Part shown: piece by piece, positions 1-11,500 of the stretch | Numbering within the stretch: position 1 is the first letter of the stretch | Layout: each line of letters opens with the position of its first letter | Assembly: GCA_943704415.1 (NCBI GenBank) | Contig: CALSCO010000101.1 | Coordinates: 1-41,738, forward strand | Length of the DNA: 41,738 bases | Direction of reading: 5' to 3' | Source: Parvularia atlantis | Lineage: Eukaryota > Opisthokonta > Rotosphaerida | Translations under genes and position numbers: made by a program | The notes under the pieces: generated by a model | Databases searched by the model: none | Seen by the model: only the letters and a program-made list of their open reading frames with translations | Told to the model about the DNA's origin: nothing

Positions 1-3000
1 CCCCCCGTGCCGCTGCGTCTGCTGAGCTGTGCGTGCAGGACTTTGTGCTCGCGGCCACGGACACGGCCACGGGCGTCTACACACTGTGCTGGAGCCCCGT
101 GCAGTCGGGCGCGCAGCAGGTGCGCGAGCGCAACAGCTCCCCCATCAACGCTGATCGGCGCGCGGGCCGCAGCTGCGCGTGCTCGTGAGCGTGAGCGGCG
201 TGCGCCAAGACGTCGCGGGGTCGCCATTCGCGGTCACCGTCAGCACGGGCGCGTTCAGCCCGGCGCAGTCGGTGCTGTACGACTTCACAAACGCGTGCCC
301 GTTCGTGTCCGAGTGCCGTGCGGCGGCCGACGCACTCGGCCTTACCGAGCAGACGGCGGGCGAGCAGGCGACGTTCTACATCATGCTCATGTACGAGCGC
401 ACGCAGTCGCACGCTCGGCGCACTCACACTGCTCGCCCCGCCAGCGACGTCAACGGCAACCTGCGCAACTTCTCGGCCAGCGACATGACGCTCGCGAGCT
501 TCAGCGTGGCCATCACCGGGCCGTCGTCGACCACGGGCACCGTCTCGCTGCGGTCTGCGCGCGTGCCGCACTTGCGCTTGCAGTTCGCTCACGCGCTCAG
601 CGCAGGCCCAACACGCTCTACTCGCTGCAGGTGCAGTACACGCTCGAGGTGATCGGCTCGTACACGATCAGCGTGACGTACGGCAGCGACGTGCGTGCCC
701 CTTCCCTCTTCTCTTTGCTGCGCAGCGTCGCTCAGCCGCGCGCGCGCGCCAGCTCGTCGGGTACTTTGAGGCGAGCGTCAACATCCAGCCGGCCGACGCG
801 AGCGTTGCGACGAGCGTGTTCAACGTGTCGTCGTCGTACACGATCTTGGTGCGCTCGCGCCTGGCCCGCCTTCACACGCACGCAGCACTGATCGCCGCGG
901 GCGCAGGCCGGCACGGCACTTTCGCCCGCGCCGTCACTGCTGCTGCTGGACGGGTTTGGCAACGTGCGCTCGCGTGACGGGCTGCTGAGCGTGCGGGCGC
1001 TGCCGACCGCGGGCGGGTCGCATCCGAATGGGGTATGGCACGCGCCGTGGACGGACGTGCATGCTCACGGGACCCCCCGCGTGCGCCTAGCAATGCACGC
1101 TGACCGAGAGCGCGCTGCGGCCGGGCCTGTACACGGCGTCGTGCGTGATGCGCGACGCGAGCACGCCGTACACGTTCGCGTTCTACTACGACAACGTGCC
1201 TTTCGCGGAGCTCATCCCCGTCACCGTCAACCCGGGTGCGCGCGCGCAGCGGCTGCGTTGGCCAGCTGTGCGGCTCATCCGCATGCGGGGGCGCAGCGCT
1301 CGTCGCGTCGGCCAACTCGACGTTTGCGGACGTGCAGGCGCAGCTCGTGGCGGGCCAGAACAGCACCATCACCATCACCGCGTTCGACGCCTACGGCAAC
1401 CCGAGCAGCAACATTCTCGCGCAGACGTTCCGCACGCTTCTCAACCCGATCACGCAGGGCCAGGTGCGTGGTGGACTGCTGCTGCTGCTCATGTGCTGAC
1501 GGGGTAGCCTCGCAGCGCTTCAGCACGACTATCACCGCCTTCACCGCACCCAACACGTACCGCGCGTCGTACCAGCTGCTGCGCAAGGGTGCGCGCAAGC
1601 GTGCAGTCCGCACATCACCGCACCTGCTCACCGGCCATGCGCGTGCGCACAGGCTCCTACCAGGCGTCTGTCACGTTCAACAACTTTGACATCCCGGCCG
1701 TGGGCAATTCGATCGTCAACGTCGTCGCGGGCCCGACCGACGCGACGCAGTGCACCATCTCGCTCCCGTCGACCATCACCGCGGGCATGCAGGTGCGTAG
1801 CGGGCGCGCTGTCTCGTGCGCGCCTGACCGACCCGTGCGCACGCAGACGTTCATCACGCTCAACGCACGCGACGCGTACGGCAACGTGCACAATGGCGTG
1901 GACGAAAGCGCTCTGTTCTTCTTCTCCTTCACCAACGTACAGGACTCGTCCGTCGGCTACGTGGGCACCGTACGGCCGTCGCTCACGGGCGTGTACAACG
2001 TGACGTTTACGCCGCTCGTGAAGGGCAACGTGCGTGCGCTGAGGCGACGCGTGTGGCCACTGACTGCGCGCCGCTGCAGTACCTGTGCAAGGGCGCGTAC
2101 GTCAACCCAAACACCGTGACCATCACCGCCGTCTTCACGGTCACAGCCGCGCCGCCCTCGCCGGCCCGCAGCACGTTCTTGCAGACGTCGACAGGCCAGG
2201 CAAGTTTACGTCGCGCGTGCGGGGCACGTGTGCACCGCTGACAGGCTGTATCAGAGCACGAGCAGGGCCGGCGCGGACAGCGATATCATCATCTTCTCGA
2301 CCGACGCGTACCGCAACCCCGTCGGCTTCGCGCCCAATTACACCGTCACGATCCGTGCGCGCCCCCCAACGCCCGCCGTCGCAAGTTGCGCTCACGCCTC
2401 GCACCGCAGAGCCGGCCAGCGGCGACGCACCGCTGCTAATCACCGCTGTGACGTCGCCCAGCGACGGCCTCGCGAGCCTGAGCAGATACCGCTACAACAT
2501 CACGGCGGCCGGGGCGTACACGGTGCGCGTGTACGACGCGAGCAACACCGAGATCCTCGTGCGTCCTGCTCGGCGTCTGTGGGTGTTGCTTACGTGTCCG
2601 CTGTGCACAGGGCTCGCCGAGCACGCTCACAGTGCAGGCGGCCGCGGCCACGAGCGCGTCGCTCGTTGTCAACGGTGCGATGCCTCACGCCTCCTTTTTT
2701 TTTTCTTGCTGCTGACGCCCCCCGTGCAGTGCCGCGGTCGCTTATGGTGGATGAGTTTGGCGAGATCGTCGTGACGACGCGCGACGCGTTCAACAACCCG
2801 TCGACGGGCGGCGACCGCGTCGTGTGCTCGCTCGTCGGTGCGCGGCGCAGCACGCAGTCGCCGTGCACAGCCACTGAGCCGCACGCCCCGCGCGCACAGG
2901 CATCGGCTTCTCGACGCTGATCACGACCACGCCCCAGTTCTACGCGGGCGCGTACCACATCCCGTTCAACGCGACCGTCGGCGGGCTTTACCTCGTGCGG

Positions 3001-4052
3001 CTGTACATCAACAACAACATCTACTACAACACGACGCTGGACGTGCTCACGCCGTACGGCGGGACGTGCACGACGTTCACGGCGTCGATCAACCAGGTGC
3101 TGTGCCGCACTCGTGAGTGCTGCCGTGCCGCTGAACCGTCGCACGCACAGGGCCAAGTCTGGACGCTCACGTGCAGCGCGTTTGACCGCTACGGCCGCGC
3201 CAAGACAACGGGCAACGACGTGGTCGACGTCGTGGCCGACGCGGCGACGGTCACTGTGGTGCGCACGCTTCCATCCGCCGCGCTCCAAAGCCAACGCACC
3301 TCGCGCAGCGGGACCAGAGCAACGGCGCGTACGCGGTCGACTACTCGTCGCAAAGCATCGGCTCGCACAGCGTCACCATCACGATCAACGGTAAGCCCGT
3401 GCCCGGCATGCCCCTGAGCGTGACCGTCATGCCCGGGTGTGTCTGCCTGGCTGCCGCACGCTGCTATTCGCGCTGACGTGGTGTGCGCAGGACGGGTGTG
3501 CTGGCGGGTATCATCATCGCGTTTGTGATCGTTGCCATCGCTGTCGCCGTCGCCGTCATCGTCTACATTCGGCGAAAGCAGCACTTTGAGGCGCGTGGCG
3601 GTGCTGCTTGCCCTCGCTCGCAGCTGCTGACAACCTCGCCCGCAGCAACTCGAGCGCATGAAGCGCAAGCCGCAGGAGGTGTTCCCGCCCAGTGCGTGCC
3701 CCATGCGCGCGCGCGTCCACCGTGCGCTCAGCGGCGCGCCGCCGCAGACTATGAGGACGAGTGGTCCGACAACGGCGGGGGCGACGAAGGGCAGACCGAG
3801 GTGGACGAGGTGCGTCGTTGGTCTGTCTGCGCGGCCGCCCGTTGATGCCTGCGCGCACGGCCAGGAGTGGCTGGCGCGCGCGAGCTCGGCCGACGAGGAG
3901 ACGCGGCTGCAGGCGGCGCACAACGCGGCGATGGGCCACATGCGCAAGTGCGCCTTGCTGCACTCGCTGGTGCGGGCTGCTGAACGTGCGCACACAGCCA
4001 CGACACGAGCGTGCCTTCGGTCAAGCGCGGCGCGTCCGTGCGGTACACGTAG
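1..4052 (+). CDS. Filamin-repeat single-pass transmembrane protein (5' end missing)
   Basis: Multi-exon gene entering from the left; bases 1-38 are the tail of an intron. The spliced reading gives at least six immunoglobulin-like filamin/ABP280 repeats. Each has a variant of the D-x-Y/F-G-N motif (DVNGN, DGFGNV, DAYGNPSSN, DAYGNVHNG, DAYRNPVG, DAFNNPSTG), and one has the hallmark DVAGSPFAVTV. Many N-x-S/T sequons suggest that the repeats face outside the cell. They are followed by one hydrophobic helix near 3499-3570 (GIIIAFVIVAIAVAVAVIVY), a basic stop-transfer IRRK, and an acidic cytoplasmic tail containing NYEDEWSDNGGGDE. The tail ends in SVKRGASVRYT and a TAG stop. The last intron, about 50 bp, is needed to reach this stop. 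Cytoskeletal filamins have an N-terminal actin-binding CH pair and no membrane span, so I read this as a surface adhesion or receptor-like protein. That function is inference. Confidence 0.85.
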
Positions 4053-4088
4053 AGAGACATACGCGCCTGATAGTTCACGAGCTGGGCC

Positions 4089-4587
4089 TCAGAAGTGGTG
4101 TTGCTGCTCCTCCTCGGCGAGCTCCTGCGCCGCGCGATGAGCACACCCGCGTGCTCCATGCGCCGCGCGCGCACCTCGTCCTCCTTCTCGACAAAGTGGC
4201 CCTCCTCAAAGTCGGCCCGCGCCTTGTCCGGCTCGCACGGCTCAGGCGGCTCCAGCACGCCTTTCGCGCTTGCCCCGTCAGCACGCCCCTTCCCACCCGC
4301 TCACGCACGCAAGCGCACCCTGCTCCTGCTTGCCCAGGCCGTGGCCCGGGTGCCAGCCCATCTTCTCGAGCAGGTGGTAACCGGCATTGTCGGGCGCGAT
4401 GGGCGGCGGCGCCGGCGCGTGGTGCGGCTGCCGCGTGTCCATCACGCACGTGCACGGCAAGCGCACAGCACACACACACACACACATCGTAGTGGTACGG
4501 GTGCGCCTCGTGCTGCTGCCCGTGCGCAGGCGGCGGCGCGGGCGCGGGCGCGGGCGCGGCCGCAGAAGACGACGAAGCGGCCGACAT
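4089..4587 (-). CDS. Small G-patch domain protein
   Basis: Four exons joined by three short introns give a protein of about 110 residues. It starts MSAASSSSAAAPAPAPAPPP, a Ser/Ala/Pro-rich leader. The G-patch core NAGYHLLEKMGWHPGHGLG continues across an intron as KQEQGVLEPPEP, which matches the family pattern of aromatic, LLxKMGW, GxGLGxxxQG and an EP just after. The C-terminus is acidic and ends EEEQQHHF. G-patches bind and activate DEAH-box RNA helicases in splicing and ribosome assembly, so a role as a helicase cofactor is likely. The protein is too short for TFIP11, GPATCH4 or SUGP and I cannot assign an orthologue. The first intron begins with a (GT)n run. The stop faces that of the upstream filamin-repeat gene across 36 bp. 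Confidence 0.75.
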
Positions 4588-4662
4588 CGATGATGACTCA
4601 CTCGGCTGTCACTGTTTTTCAAGTGTCACGCTTCGCCGGCATTGCTGTTTTGTGTCGCAGCC
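4588..4662. promoter_or_regulatory. 75-bp divergent intergenic spacer
   Basis: Only 75 bp separate the start codons of the minus-strand G-patch gene and the plus-strand alkylglycerol monooxygenase gene. The spacer has a short T-rich stretch (CTGTTTTTCAAG, near 4611-4622), less GC than its surroundings. Both promoters and both 5' leaders must lie here or inside the neighbouring coding regions. I see no clear TATA box. Confidence 0.5.
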
Positions 4663-6241
4663 ATGCTGCTCGCTGCGCTCGAGTGTGCGTCACGTGGGGC
4701 GCGCGTGCTGCTGCTTCCCGTCTGATGCGCGCGCCGCCGCAGCCGCCGGGACGCTCTTCTACGTCGTCGATCCGCGCCGCACGACGTTTGCGCGCGTCGA
4801 GGACGTGCCGGACTACGTCAGCCGCGTGCGCAGCGCCGTCGCCGCTTCGATGTGGCGCCGATCGCGCGTCGCACAGGCCATCCCGTTCTTCTTCATCACG
4901 ATCTTTGTCGAGCTGATCGCGGCGCAGGTGCGGCCGAGGCGCGGGTCGTGCGACGTGCGTGGCTGATCGCGATGTGCTCAAACGGGGCAGTTCTCGGACG
5001 AGCACCGCGCCGTGCGCCTCAACGACGGCTTCGGCTCAGTCAGCGCGGGTCTCGTGCAGCAGGCGCGTGGACGGCGTGCGAGCCATACAACGGCTGACGC
5101 GTGCTGCGTGCGCGCGCCCCAGTTCATCAACAAGATGGCGATCAAGTCGGTCGAGCTGACGGCGTACATCTACGTGTACGAGCACTTTGCGGTCGCGCGC
5201 CTCGACCCGGCCAACCTGTGGCTGTGGCTGGCCGGGTTCCTCGCGGTCGACCTGGGCTACTACCTCTTTCACCGCTACGCGCACGAAATCAACATCTTCT
5301 GGGCCGCGCACGTCGTGCACCACAGCAGCGAGGACTACAACGCGACGACGGCGCTGCGCCAGAGCATGCTCCAGACGCTCACGTCGTGGATGTTCTACCT
5401 GCCCTTTGCGCTCTTCCTCCCGCCGCCGCTGTTCCACACGCACCGCCTGCTGAACACACTCTTCCAGTTCTGGATACACACGTGAGCCTTGCCTGCTCGC
5501 ACGTTATGCACTCGACTCACTGTGCGCGCGGTGCAGCGAGCTCGTCGGCAAGCTCGGCCCGCTCGAGTGGGTGCTCAACACGCCCTCGCACCACCGCGTG
5601 CACCACGGCCGCAACCCGTACTGCATCGACAAGAACTACGCCGGCACGCTGATCATCTGGGACCGCATGTTTGGCACGTTCGCCGAGGAGCGCGACGACG
5701 AGCGCGTTGTGTACGGCCTCACCCACCCGATCAACACCTTCGACCCGTTCACGATCCAGACGCACCACCTCATGCACATCCTGCGCACGGCCTACGCCAC
5801 GCCGGGCCTGCTCAACAAGATCAAGGTGCGCCGTGCGCGCAAGCGCCTGGCTCCCGTCGCTGACCGCATGCGCCTGCTCAGGTGTTTGTGTACGGCCCTG
5901 GCTGGGCGCCCGGCAAGCCGCGCCTCGGCCAGATCGAGGACATCCCGCCGGTGCGCTGCGCTGGAAGCGGGCACACGAACGCTGACGGAAACACAGGTCA
6001 AGTACCCGCACCCGTACTACGACCCGAAGTTGCCACAGCACCTCAACGTCTACGTGATCGTGCGCGGCTGCTGCGGACGGCGCGTGCCGCGCTGATCCGT
6101 TTGCCGCACAGCTGCACCTCACCGTCGTGCTCGTGATCTACGTGCTCGCCATCCCGCTGCTGTCCAAGTTTGACGGCGTGCTCGCGTCGGTGATCGGGTG
6201 CGCTTCTGCCGCTGCCACAGACCGCCAGCACGGCCGCTCAC

Positions 6242-6272
<31 letters not shown>

Positions 6273-6647
6273 GCACAGCTTCCTGCTGCTTTACTCGGTC
6301 ACTTGCTTCGGCGCTCTCTTTGACCGCCGGCCGGTCGGCGTCCTGCTCGAGCTGCTGCGCCTCGCCGCGATCGCCGGCTACGTGCTGTGCGTGTCGCGCG
6401 CCTGCTGTGCCGTGATACATCTCACGGCCACCGCAGCGTCTTCCTACCCACGTCGGGCTTCCCGATCGCGCGGCACGTCGTGCAGCCGGCGCAGGTCGTC
6501 GTGGGCGTCGTCTGCGCCGTCTCAGCGGCCACAATCACGTACTGGTATGCGCGCGGCAACTTTTACGGCAAGGACGACTCGCTGCAGACGACGCCGACCA
6601 AGGGCCTCCGCGCCGCCGTCGCAGCCGCAAAGAAGAAGGCGCAGTGA
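4663..6647 (+). CDS. AGMO: Alkylglycerol monooxygenase
   Basis: This membrane enzyme of the fatty acid hydroxylase family cleaves the ether bond of alkylglycerols and depends on tetrahydrobiopterin. The spliced protein follows AGMO (TMEM195) along its whole length. The N-terminal motif TLFYVVDP..FARVEDVPDYV leads into IPFFFITIFVELIAAQ. The three His clusters of the di-iron centre are HRYAHE, HVVHHSSEDYN and NTPSHHRVHHGRN. They are followed by CIDKNYAGTLIIWDRMFGTF, VVYGLTHPINTFDP and GPGWAPGKPRLG, then the C-terminal membrane region with FGALFDRRP. The start at 4663 gives MLLAALES before a 58-bp intron. The Lys-rich end is AAAKKKAQ. The match extends well beyond the His boxes, so a generic sterol desaturase is unlikely. 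The stop faces the next gene's stop across 38 bp. Confidence 0.93.
6244..6270 (+). repeat. C27 homopolymer inside an AGMO intron
   Basis: Twenty-seven consecutive cytosines lie in an 81-bp intron at 6198-6278, between a CTCAC branch-like motif and the final CAG. The intron is about 30 bp longer than its neighbours, roughly the length of the tract. The run therefore looks like an expansion that the spliceosome tolerates as a polypyrimidine tract. Its true length in the genome may differ from the assembly. Confidence 0.9.
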
Positions 6648-6685
6648 CCGTGCATGCATGCCTGTCTATCTTTGTGCGGTCCAGG

Positions 6686-8226
6686 TCAGGTGAGGGCGAG
6701 CGCCCACGCGTTGGCGTCGATGGCCTCGTTCAGCTCGGACGCACGCAGCACGCGGTCCTGCTCGTTCAGGCGCTGCAACGGCGTCGCCATCAGCTGCCAT
6801 TGAGCAGACGTTTGTCGCGCGCACCAGTTGCTCCTTGCACCGCCGGTAGAACAGCCTGAACGCCTCGTCTGGCAGCGAGCGCTGCATTTTGTCGAGGCGC
6901 GCCTGGATCGCCTGCTCGAGCCGCTGCGCCGCACAGTGTCAGAGTGGCGCCATCCCCATGCCATTCAGTGCGCACCAGCTTATTTTGCACGCGCGTGCGG
7001 TCGCGCTCCGTGCGCTGGCGCGGCAGCGAGAGAAACAGGCGCTGCGAGTCGCCGAGCAGTGTGCCAAACTCGTTGCCGACGGCCGCCAGCGACGCGGAGC
7101 CGTCGTCGTCGTTCGCGCTCTCTGAGTACTGCGTGTGCGCACGCATGCTCCGTCAGACAAGCGCTGCAGCTATACACGGTCAGCACGCACCCAGACACCG
7201 TGGTCGAGCAACGGCACCGCGAGACGCAGCTCGCGCGCCGTCTGGTAGCGTCGCTGCCGAGCACGCCACGACCGTCCCACGGCGTCGGCCGCATCGATGT
7301 GGCGCGACAGCAGCCACGTCGTGCCGTACCGCCGCCGCACCGCGCCGTCGTCGCGCTCGGGCGTGCACGGCACGGGCTCAATAGCCGCTGATGCGCCATC
7401 GGTCCGCACACCGCGTGACGGCACACGAAGCAGCGCGTCCAGCACGGTCGCGTCGTGTCCCGCACTCGCACCGCGCAGCCACGTCGCGACAGGGTCGATC
7501 CACGCGACGTCGGCCGCGCCGAGCAGGCGCTGCGCTATAAGACCGAGCCGCGCGTGTCGGTGGATCACGACGTGCGGCCCGGGCGCGGCGGGCGTCGGCG
7601 TCGGCGGCGGTGACGGCGGCAGCGGCAGTCGCAGTGCGGCGCTCTCCCACGTCGCGTGCGCGTCCAGCACGAGCGGCACAAACTGCGCCATCAGCGGCCC
7701 GTCGCGGCCGATAGCGTCGTCGACGTTGCGCGCGCCGTCCTCGACCACGATCGGCACGGGCGCGTCCAGCAGCGGCGCGATCGTGTCCAGCCGCGTCACT
7801 CGCCCGCGGCTGACCAGCGTCCACGCGCCGCCGTCGACGGGCGTGGCGCCAACGAGCGCGATCTGCGCGGCGCCGCCGTTGCGCGGGAGATGCAGCCGTC
7901 CGCGCCACCGCACGTCGTGTCGTCCCGTCGTCAACGCGTCGATGCTGCAGACGTCGACGTGCCGCGGCATCGCCCGGGCCACGTCCAACAGCTCGCGCCA
8001 GCGCCCATCGCCGCCGTCGTCGGTGTCGTCTGGATCGAGCGCGATGCGCAGCCGCGCGCCGACGCGCCACTCGCACGCGCGGCGGATGCGCCCGAACGCG
8101 TCCACGGCACCATCTGCACCGATCGCCACCGTGAGCCGCGCACGAGACACGCGGAGACCGCGCACCGGGCGCCGTCGGCCGCACAACGACGGCCTCGTCC
8201 GTGTCCTCCACGTGGCCGGCACTCAT
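6686..8226 (-). CDS. Unrecognised protein with coiled-coil-like C-terminus
   Basis: I do not recognise this protein. It is read from ATG at 8226 (MSAGHVEDTDEAVV) through a 52-bp intron into one long exon of about 320 codons (7190-8126), then three short exons separated by introns of about 50-62 bp. The long exon encodes a mixed alpha/beta-looking segment (for example VDVCSIDALTTGRHDVRWRG and GPLMAQFVPLVLDAHATWES), with a Pro-rich loop near 7590-7640. The C-terminal 110 residues are rich in charged residues and likely helical: EFGTLLGDSQRLFLSLPRQR, RLEQAIQARLDKMQRSLPDE and RLNEQDRVLRASELNEAIDA. There is no signal peptide or membrane segment. The end WALALT is followed by TGA. Continuity of frame across four introns with the local splice grammar supports a real gene. 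Its function is unknown. Confidence 0.7.
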
Positions 8227-8324
8227 CCAAACCACGCGCTCTCCATCATGGCAGCAGCACCCACGTGGCCAGAACTCATAGACGATCAGCCGTCACTGAT
8301 CATGGCCGTGATCGCCACGTGGCC
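8208..8324. repeat. Degenerate 53/54-bp tandem repeat carrying three CCACGTGGCC palindromes
   Basis: CCACGTGGCC occurs at 8208-8217, 8261-8270 and 8315-8324, spaced 53 and 54 bp apart. The first two copies also share ACTCAT three bases downstream and ATCATGGC about 38 bp downstream, so this is a diverged tandem repeat and not just three chance sites. The core CACGTG is the E-box/G-box bound by bHLH-type factors. The first copy overlaps the first codons of the minus-strand gene (MSAGHV). The second reads MSSGHV on the same strand and would begin an 18-codon upstream reading frame. The array sits in the 303-bp divergent spacer shared with NUP98. Confidence 0.75.
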
Positions 8325-8529
8325 AACGCTCTTTGAGGATGAGGCGAAAGTGGGACTAGCGTGGGTAGCTTTGCGGAACAGGCATGATGGCGACGGAGGG
8401 GGCACGACCCTCTCTGCCAAGCCGCTCACTTTCCCCGTTCGCCGCGCAGCCGCAGCCGTCGTCGTCGCGGCCGCCGCGTCCGTCTTCAACCAGCAGCAGC
8501 AGCACCAGCAGCAGCGGCTTCCGCTCGTC

Positions 8530-11500
8530 ATGTCGTTCGGCACGCAGCCGTTCGGCGCGGCCGCGTCCCGTGCGTCGTCGACGGCTCGTCTCTTTCCGCC
8601 GCGCTGACGGGCGTCATCCCGCAGCGTTTGGCTTCAGCGCGCCGGCGTCGACGCCCACGGCCGGCACGTTTGGCGCGGCGCCCGGCGCGAGCGGCTTTGG
8701 CGGCATCGGCGGTGGATTCGGTGCGATCCCGCGCTAGTTAAACGGGCATCTGACCTCGGCCCGACCGCGGAAAAAGGCGCCGCGACGCAGCCCGGCGCCT
8801 TCGGAGGCCTCGGAGGGACACAGCAGACGGGGCTCGGGCTGGGCTCGCAGTTTGGCGGTAGGGAGGAGTCGTGACGCGCGTGACGTGGACGGCGCTCACT
8901 GGACGCGGCTGCGCAGCAGCGACGACGAGCGCCTTTGGCCAGCCGCCAGCAGCGACGTCGCCGTTTGGCACGCTCGGCGCGGCCAAGCCGCCCAGTACGC
9001 TGGGCGGATTCGGCACGGCGTCGACCGCCGGCACTGGGCTCTTTGGGCAGACCGCGACACCGACCACCGGCTTTGGCGCGCCCGCCCAGACCGGCTTTGG
9101 CGGCGGTAGGCGCGCCATCTGCGGCTGATCGAGGTCGAGGCTGACGACACGGGCGCGCAGGGCTCGGCGCGATGTCGTCGTTCCAGCAGCAGCCGTTCCT
9201 GGGCCAGCAGCAAGCGCAGCCGGTCAGCACGGGCTTTGGCGCAGCAACGTGCGTGCCGGCTGCCTCGTTCGCCTTGCATTAATGTTGACGCGCGCACATA
9301 GCAGCGGCTTTGGCGGTGGCCAGTTGGGCGCGGGCACGCTGGGCGGGTCGGCCTTTGGCGGGCTCGGCGGCGCGCAGACGCTCGGTGGCCAGACGCTCGG
9401 CGGTGCGTGGCGAGCGATCGGGCGCGGGCAGGACTGACGGCGCGCCAGCAGGCAGCCAGTTTGGCTTGTCGCCGTACGCCCAGCCGAACGACGGCACGGG
9501 CACTAAGCCGTACACGCCGACGGGCGACAAGGTGCGCCCGCAACCGCTGCGCTGTGCTGTGCCGTGCTGACCGCGACACGCGCAGGACACGACCGTGACG
9601 CCGCACGCCAGCATCACCATTCACAGCGTTTCGGCCATGCCCGAGTACCGCAACAAGTCGCATGAGGAGCTGCGCTGGGAGGATTACCAGAAGGGCCGCA
9701 AGGGCCCGCAGCAGAGCGCGACCGGCTTTGGCGGGTCGACGCTGGGCGGCTTTGGGCAGCCTACGGCGCAGAACATGCTTGGCGGCTTTGGTGCGCAGCC
9801 GGTGCAGTCGACGATGGGCCTTGGCGCCGCCCCGTTCGGTAGCTCGTTCGCGCAGCGTACGCATTGCCCCTCTGCCCGGCTTGTCGTGCGCACTTACGGC
9901 TGCGCACACAGCGAACACAGGCATGCCTGCCTTTGGCAGCACCGGCACCACGAGCGCCTTCGGCACCAGCACGGGCGCCTTCGGCTCTGCCACGACCGCG
10001 CCCTTCGGCCAGCAGCAGACGCAGAGCACGCTGGGCGCGTTTGGCCAGCCGCAGCAGCCGGCGGCGACGCAGAGTGCGGCGCGTGGGGCTCGCGTTTGGT
10101 GCCCGCTGACGCATGTGTGCACTCGCAGGTTTTGGCGCGTTTGGCGCGCAGCCGACGACCGGCCTCGGCGGTTTTGGCACGCCGCAGACGGGCTTTGGTG
10201 CGCAGACGTCCGCGTTTGGCCAGCAGTCGACGAGCCCGTTCGGCGTAAACACGCTCGGCAAGCCCGCGACAACCGGTGAGGGCGTAAGGGCACGGCGCAG
10301 CGCGTCGCTCACCGCTGCGTCTGCAGGTTTTGGCGGTACGACAGGGTTTGGTGCCACAACCAGTACCTTTGGCGCGCCGCAGCAGCAGCAGGGCAGCGTC
10401 TTTGGCACGCCCACGGGCGGCCAGACGGCGTCGCTCTTCTCGACCACGTCGCCCGGTTTCGGCCAGCAGCGGCCCGCGCAGCCGCAGCCGCAGCAGCAGC
10501 TGGCGCCCCTCGGCGGCACAAACACGTTCGGCTCGCCACTGGGCAGCTTTGGCCAAGCCAAGCCGGCGGCGACGATGACCTTTGGTCAACCGACCAGCAC
10601 CTTTGGCTCGTCCTTCTCCAGCGGCAACGCTTTTGGCACCGCACCGCAGGCGGGCTCGCTCATGAACAACTCGTTCAACATGGGCTCGTCGCTCCTGCCG
10701 ACGAGCACGCCCGGCTTTGGCGGCTTCTCAACCCTCACGCCGGTGGTGCGTACGGGCTCGCTTGTTCGCACCAGGCTGCTGACACTCTCGTTTGCGCTAG
10801 GCGGCGCAGCAGCCCTCACTGCAGGCCACGATCGACAGCAGCCCGTACGGCAACCTGCCCATTTTCCAGACGCTCAATACGCCGGCCGCGACGCCTGCCA
10901 AGCGTGCGTTTCCCCGTGTTGCGCCAGCGATCACCTCGCAGCTGACGCGCGCGCACACAGCCGCCGAGACGATTGCGCCCGGCAACGCGCCGCTCAGCGT
11001 GACTGTCAAGGCGACGGGTTCGAAGACCAGCGGCGACAGCAGCGTGTCGTCCATCCCGCTGAGCATGGTGTGTGCCACTGTCGCTGGCGTGAGCTTGGTT
11101 GACACTCGCGCGGTCGCAGCAGTTCCCGACCTCCGCGACCAAGGTCACGCCGCGCCGCCCGGGCGTGGGCCGCACGCCGCAGGCGCACGCGCTCTTCCAG
11201 GGTGCGCGTCTCGGCCGACCGTTGCACGCATCGCTGACACGGCACGCTCGACCGCAGACCTCGGCCAGGCGGGCCAGCCGGGCGGCACACGCGAGACGCT
11301 CACGCCCGAGATCTTCGCCAAGGCGCACAGTGTCAAACGGCTGACGATCCGCGAGGAGACGCCGGCGACGAGCGCGCGCGGCGCAAGCACTGCCGTGGAC
11401 GCGTCCGCCGCGCGCCCCGCGACGAGCACCGCGAATCCGGCCGCAACGCAGTTTGCGCGCCTGCTCGACGCGTCGCGCGTGGACGACAGCAGCCTGTCGG

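Noticed and set aside
4663-6647. Generic sterol desaturase/C4-methyl oxidase annotation
   Set aside because: The extended motifs before, between and after the His boxes are specific to alkylglycerol monooxygenase.
7297-8607. 436-codon plus-strand frame running into the NUP98 start
   Set aside because: Most of it is antisense to the spliced minus-strand gene. The part upstream of 8530 covers the CACGTG repeats. Translation of an N-terminal NUP98 extension is not supported by any known NUP98, though the repeated peptide is noted as an alternative.
8896-10293. Very long minus-strand open frame opposite the NUP98 FG repeats
   Set aside because: It is the antisense of GFG/FG repeat codons. High GC makes stop codons rare on all frames, and the plus strand carries the conserved GLEBS and FG motifs.
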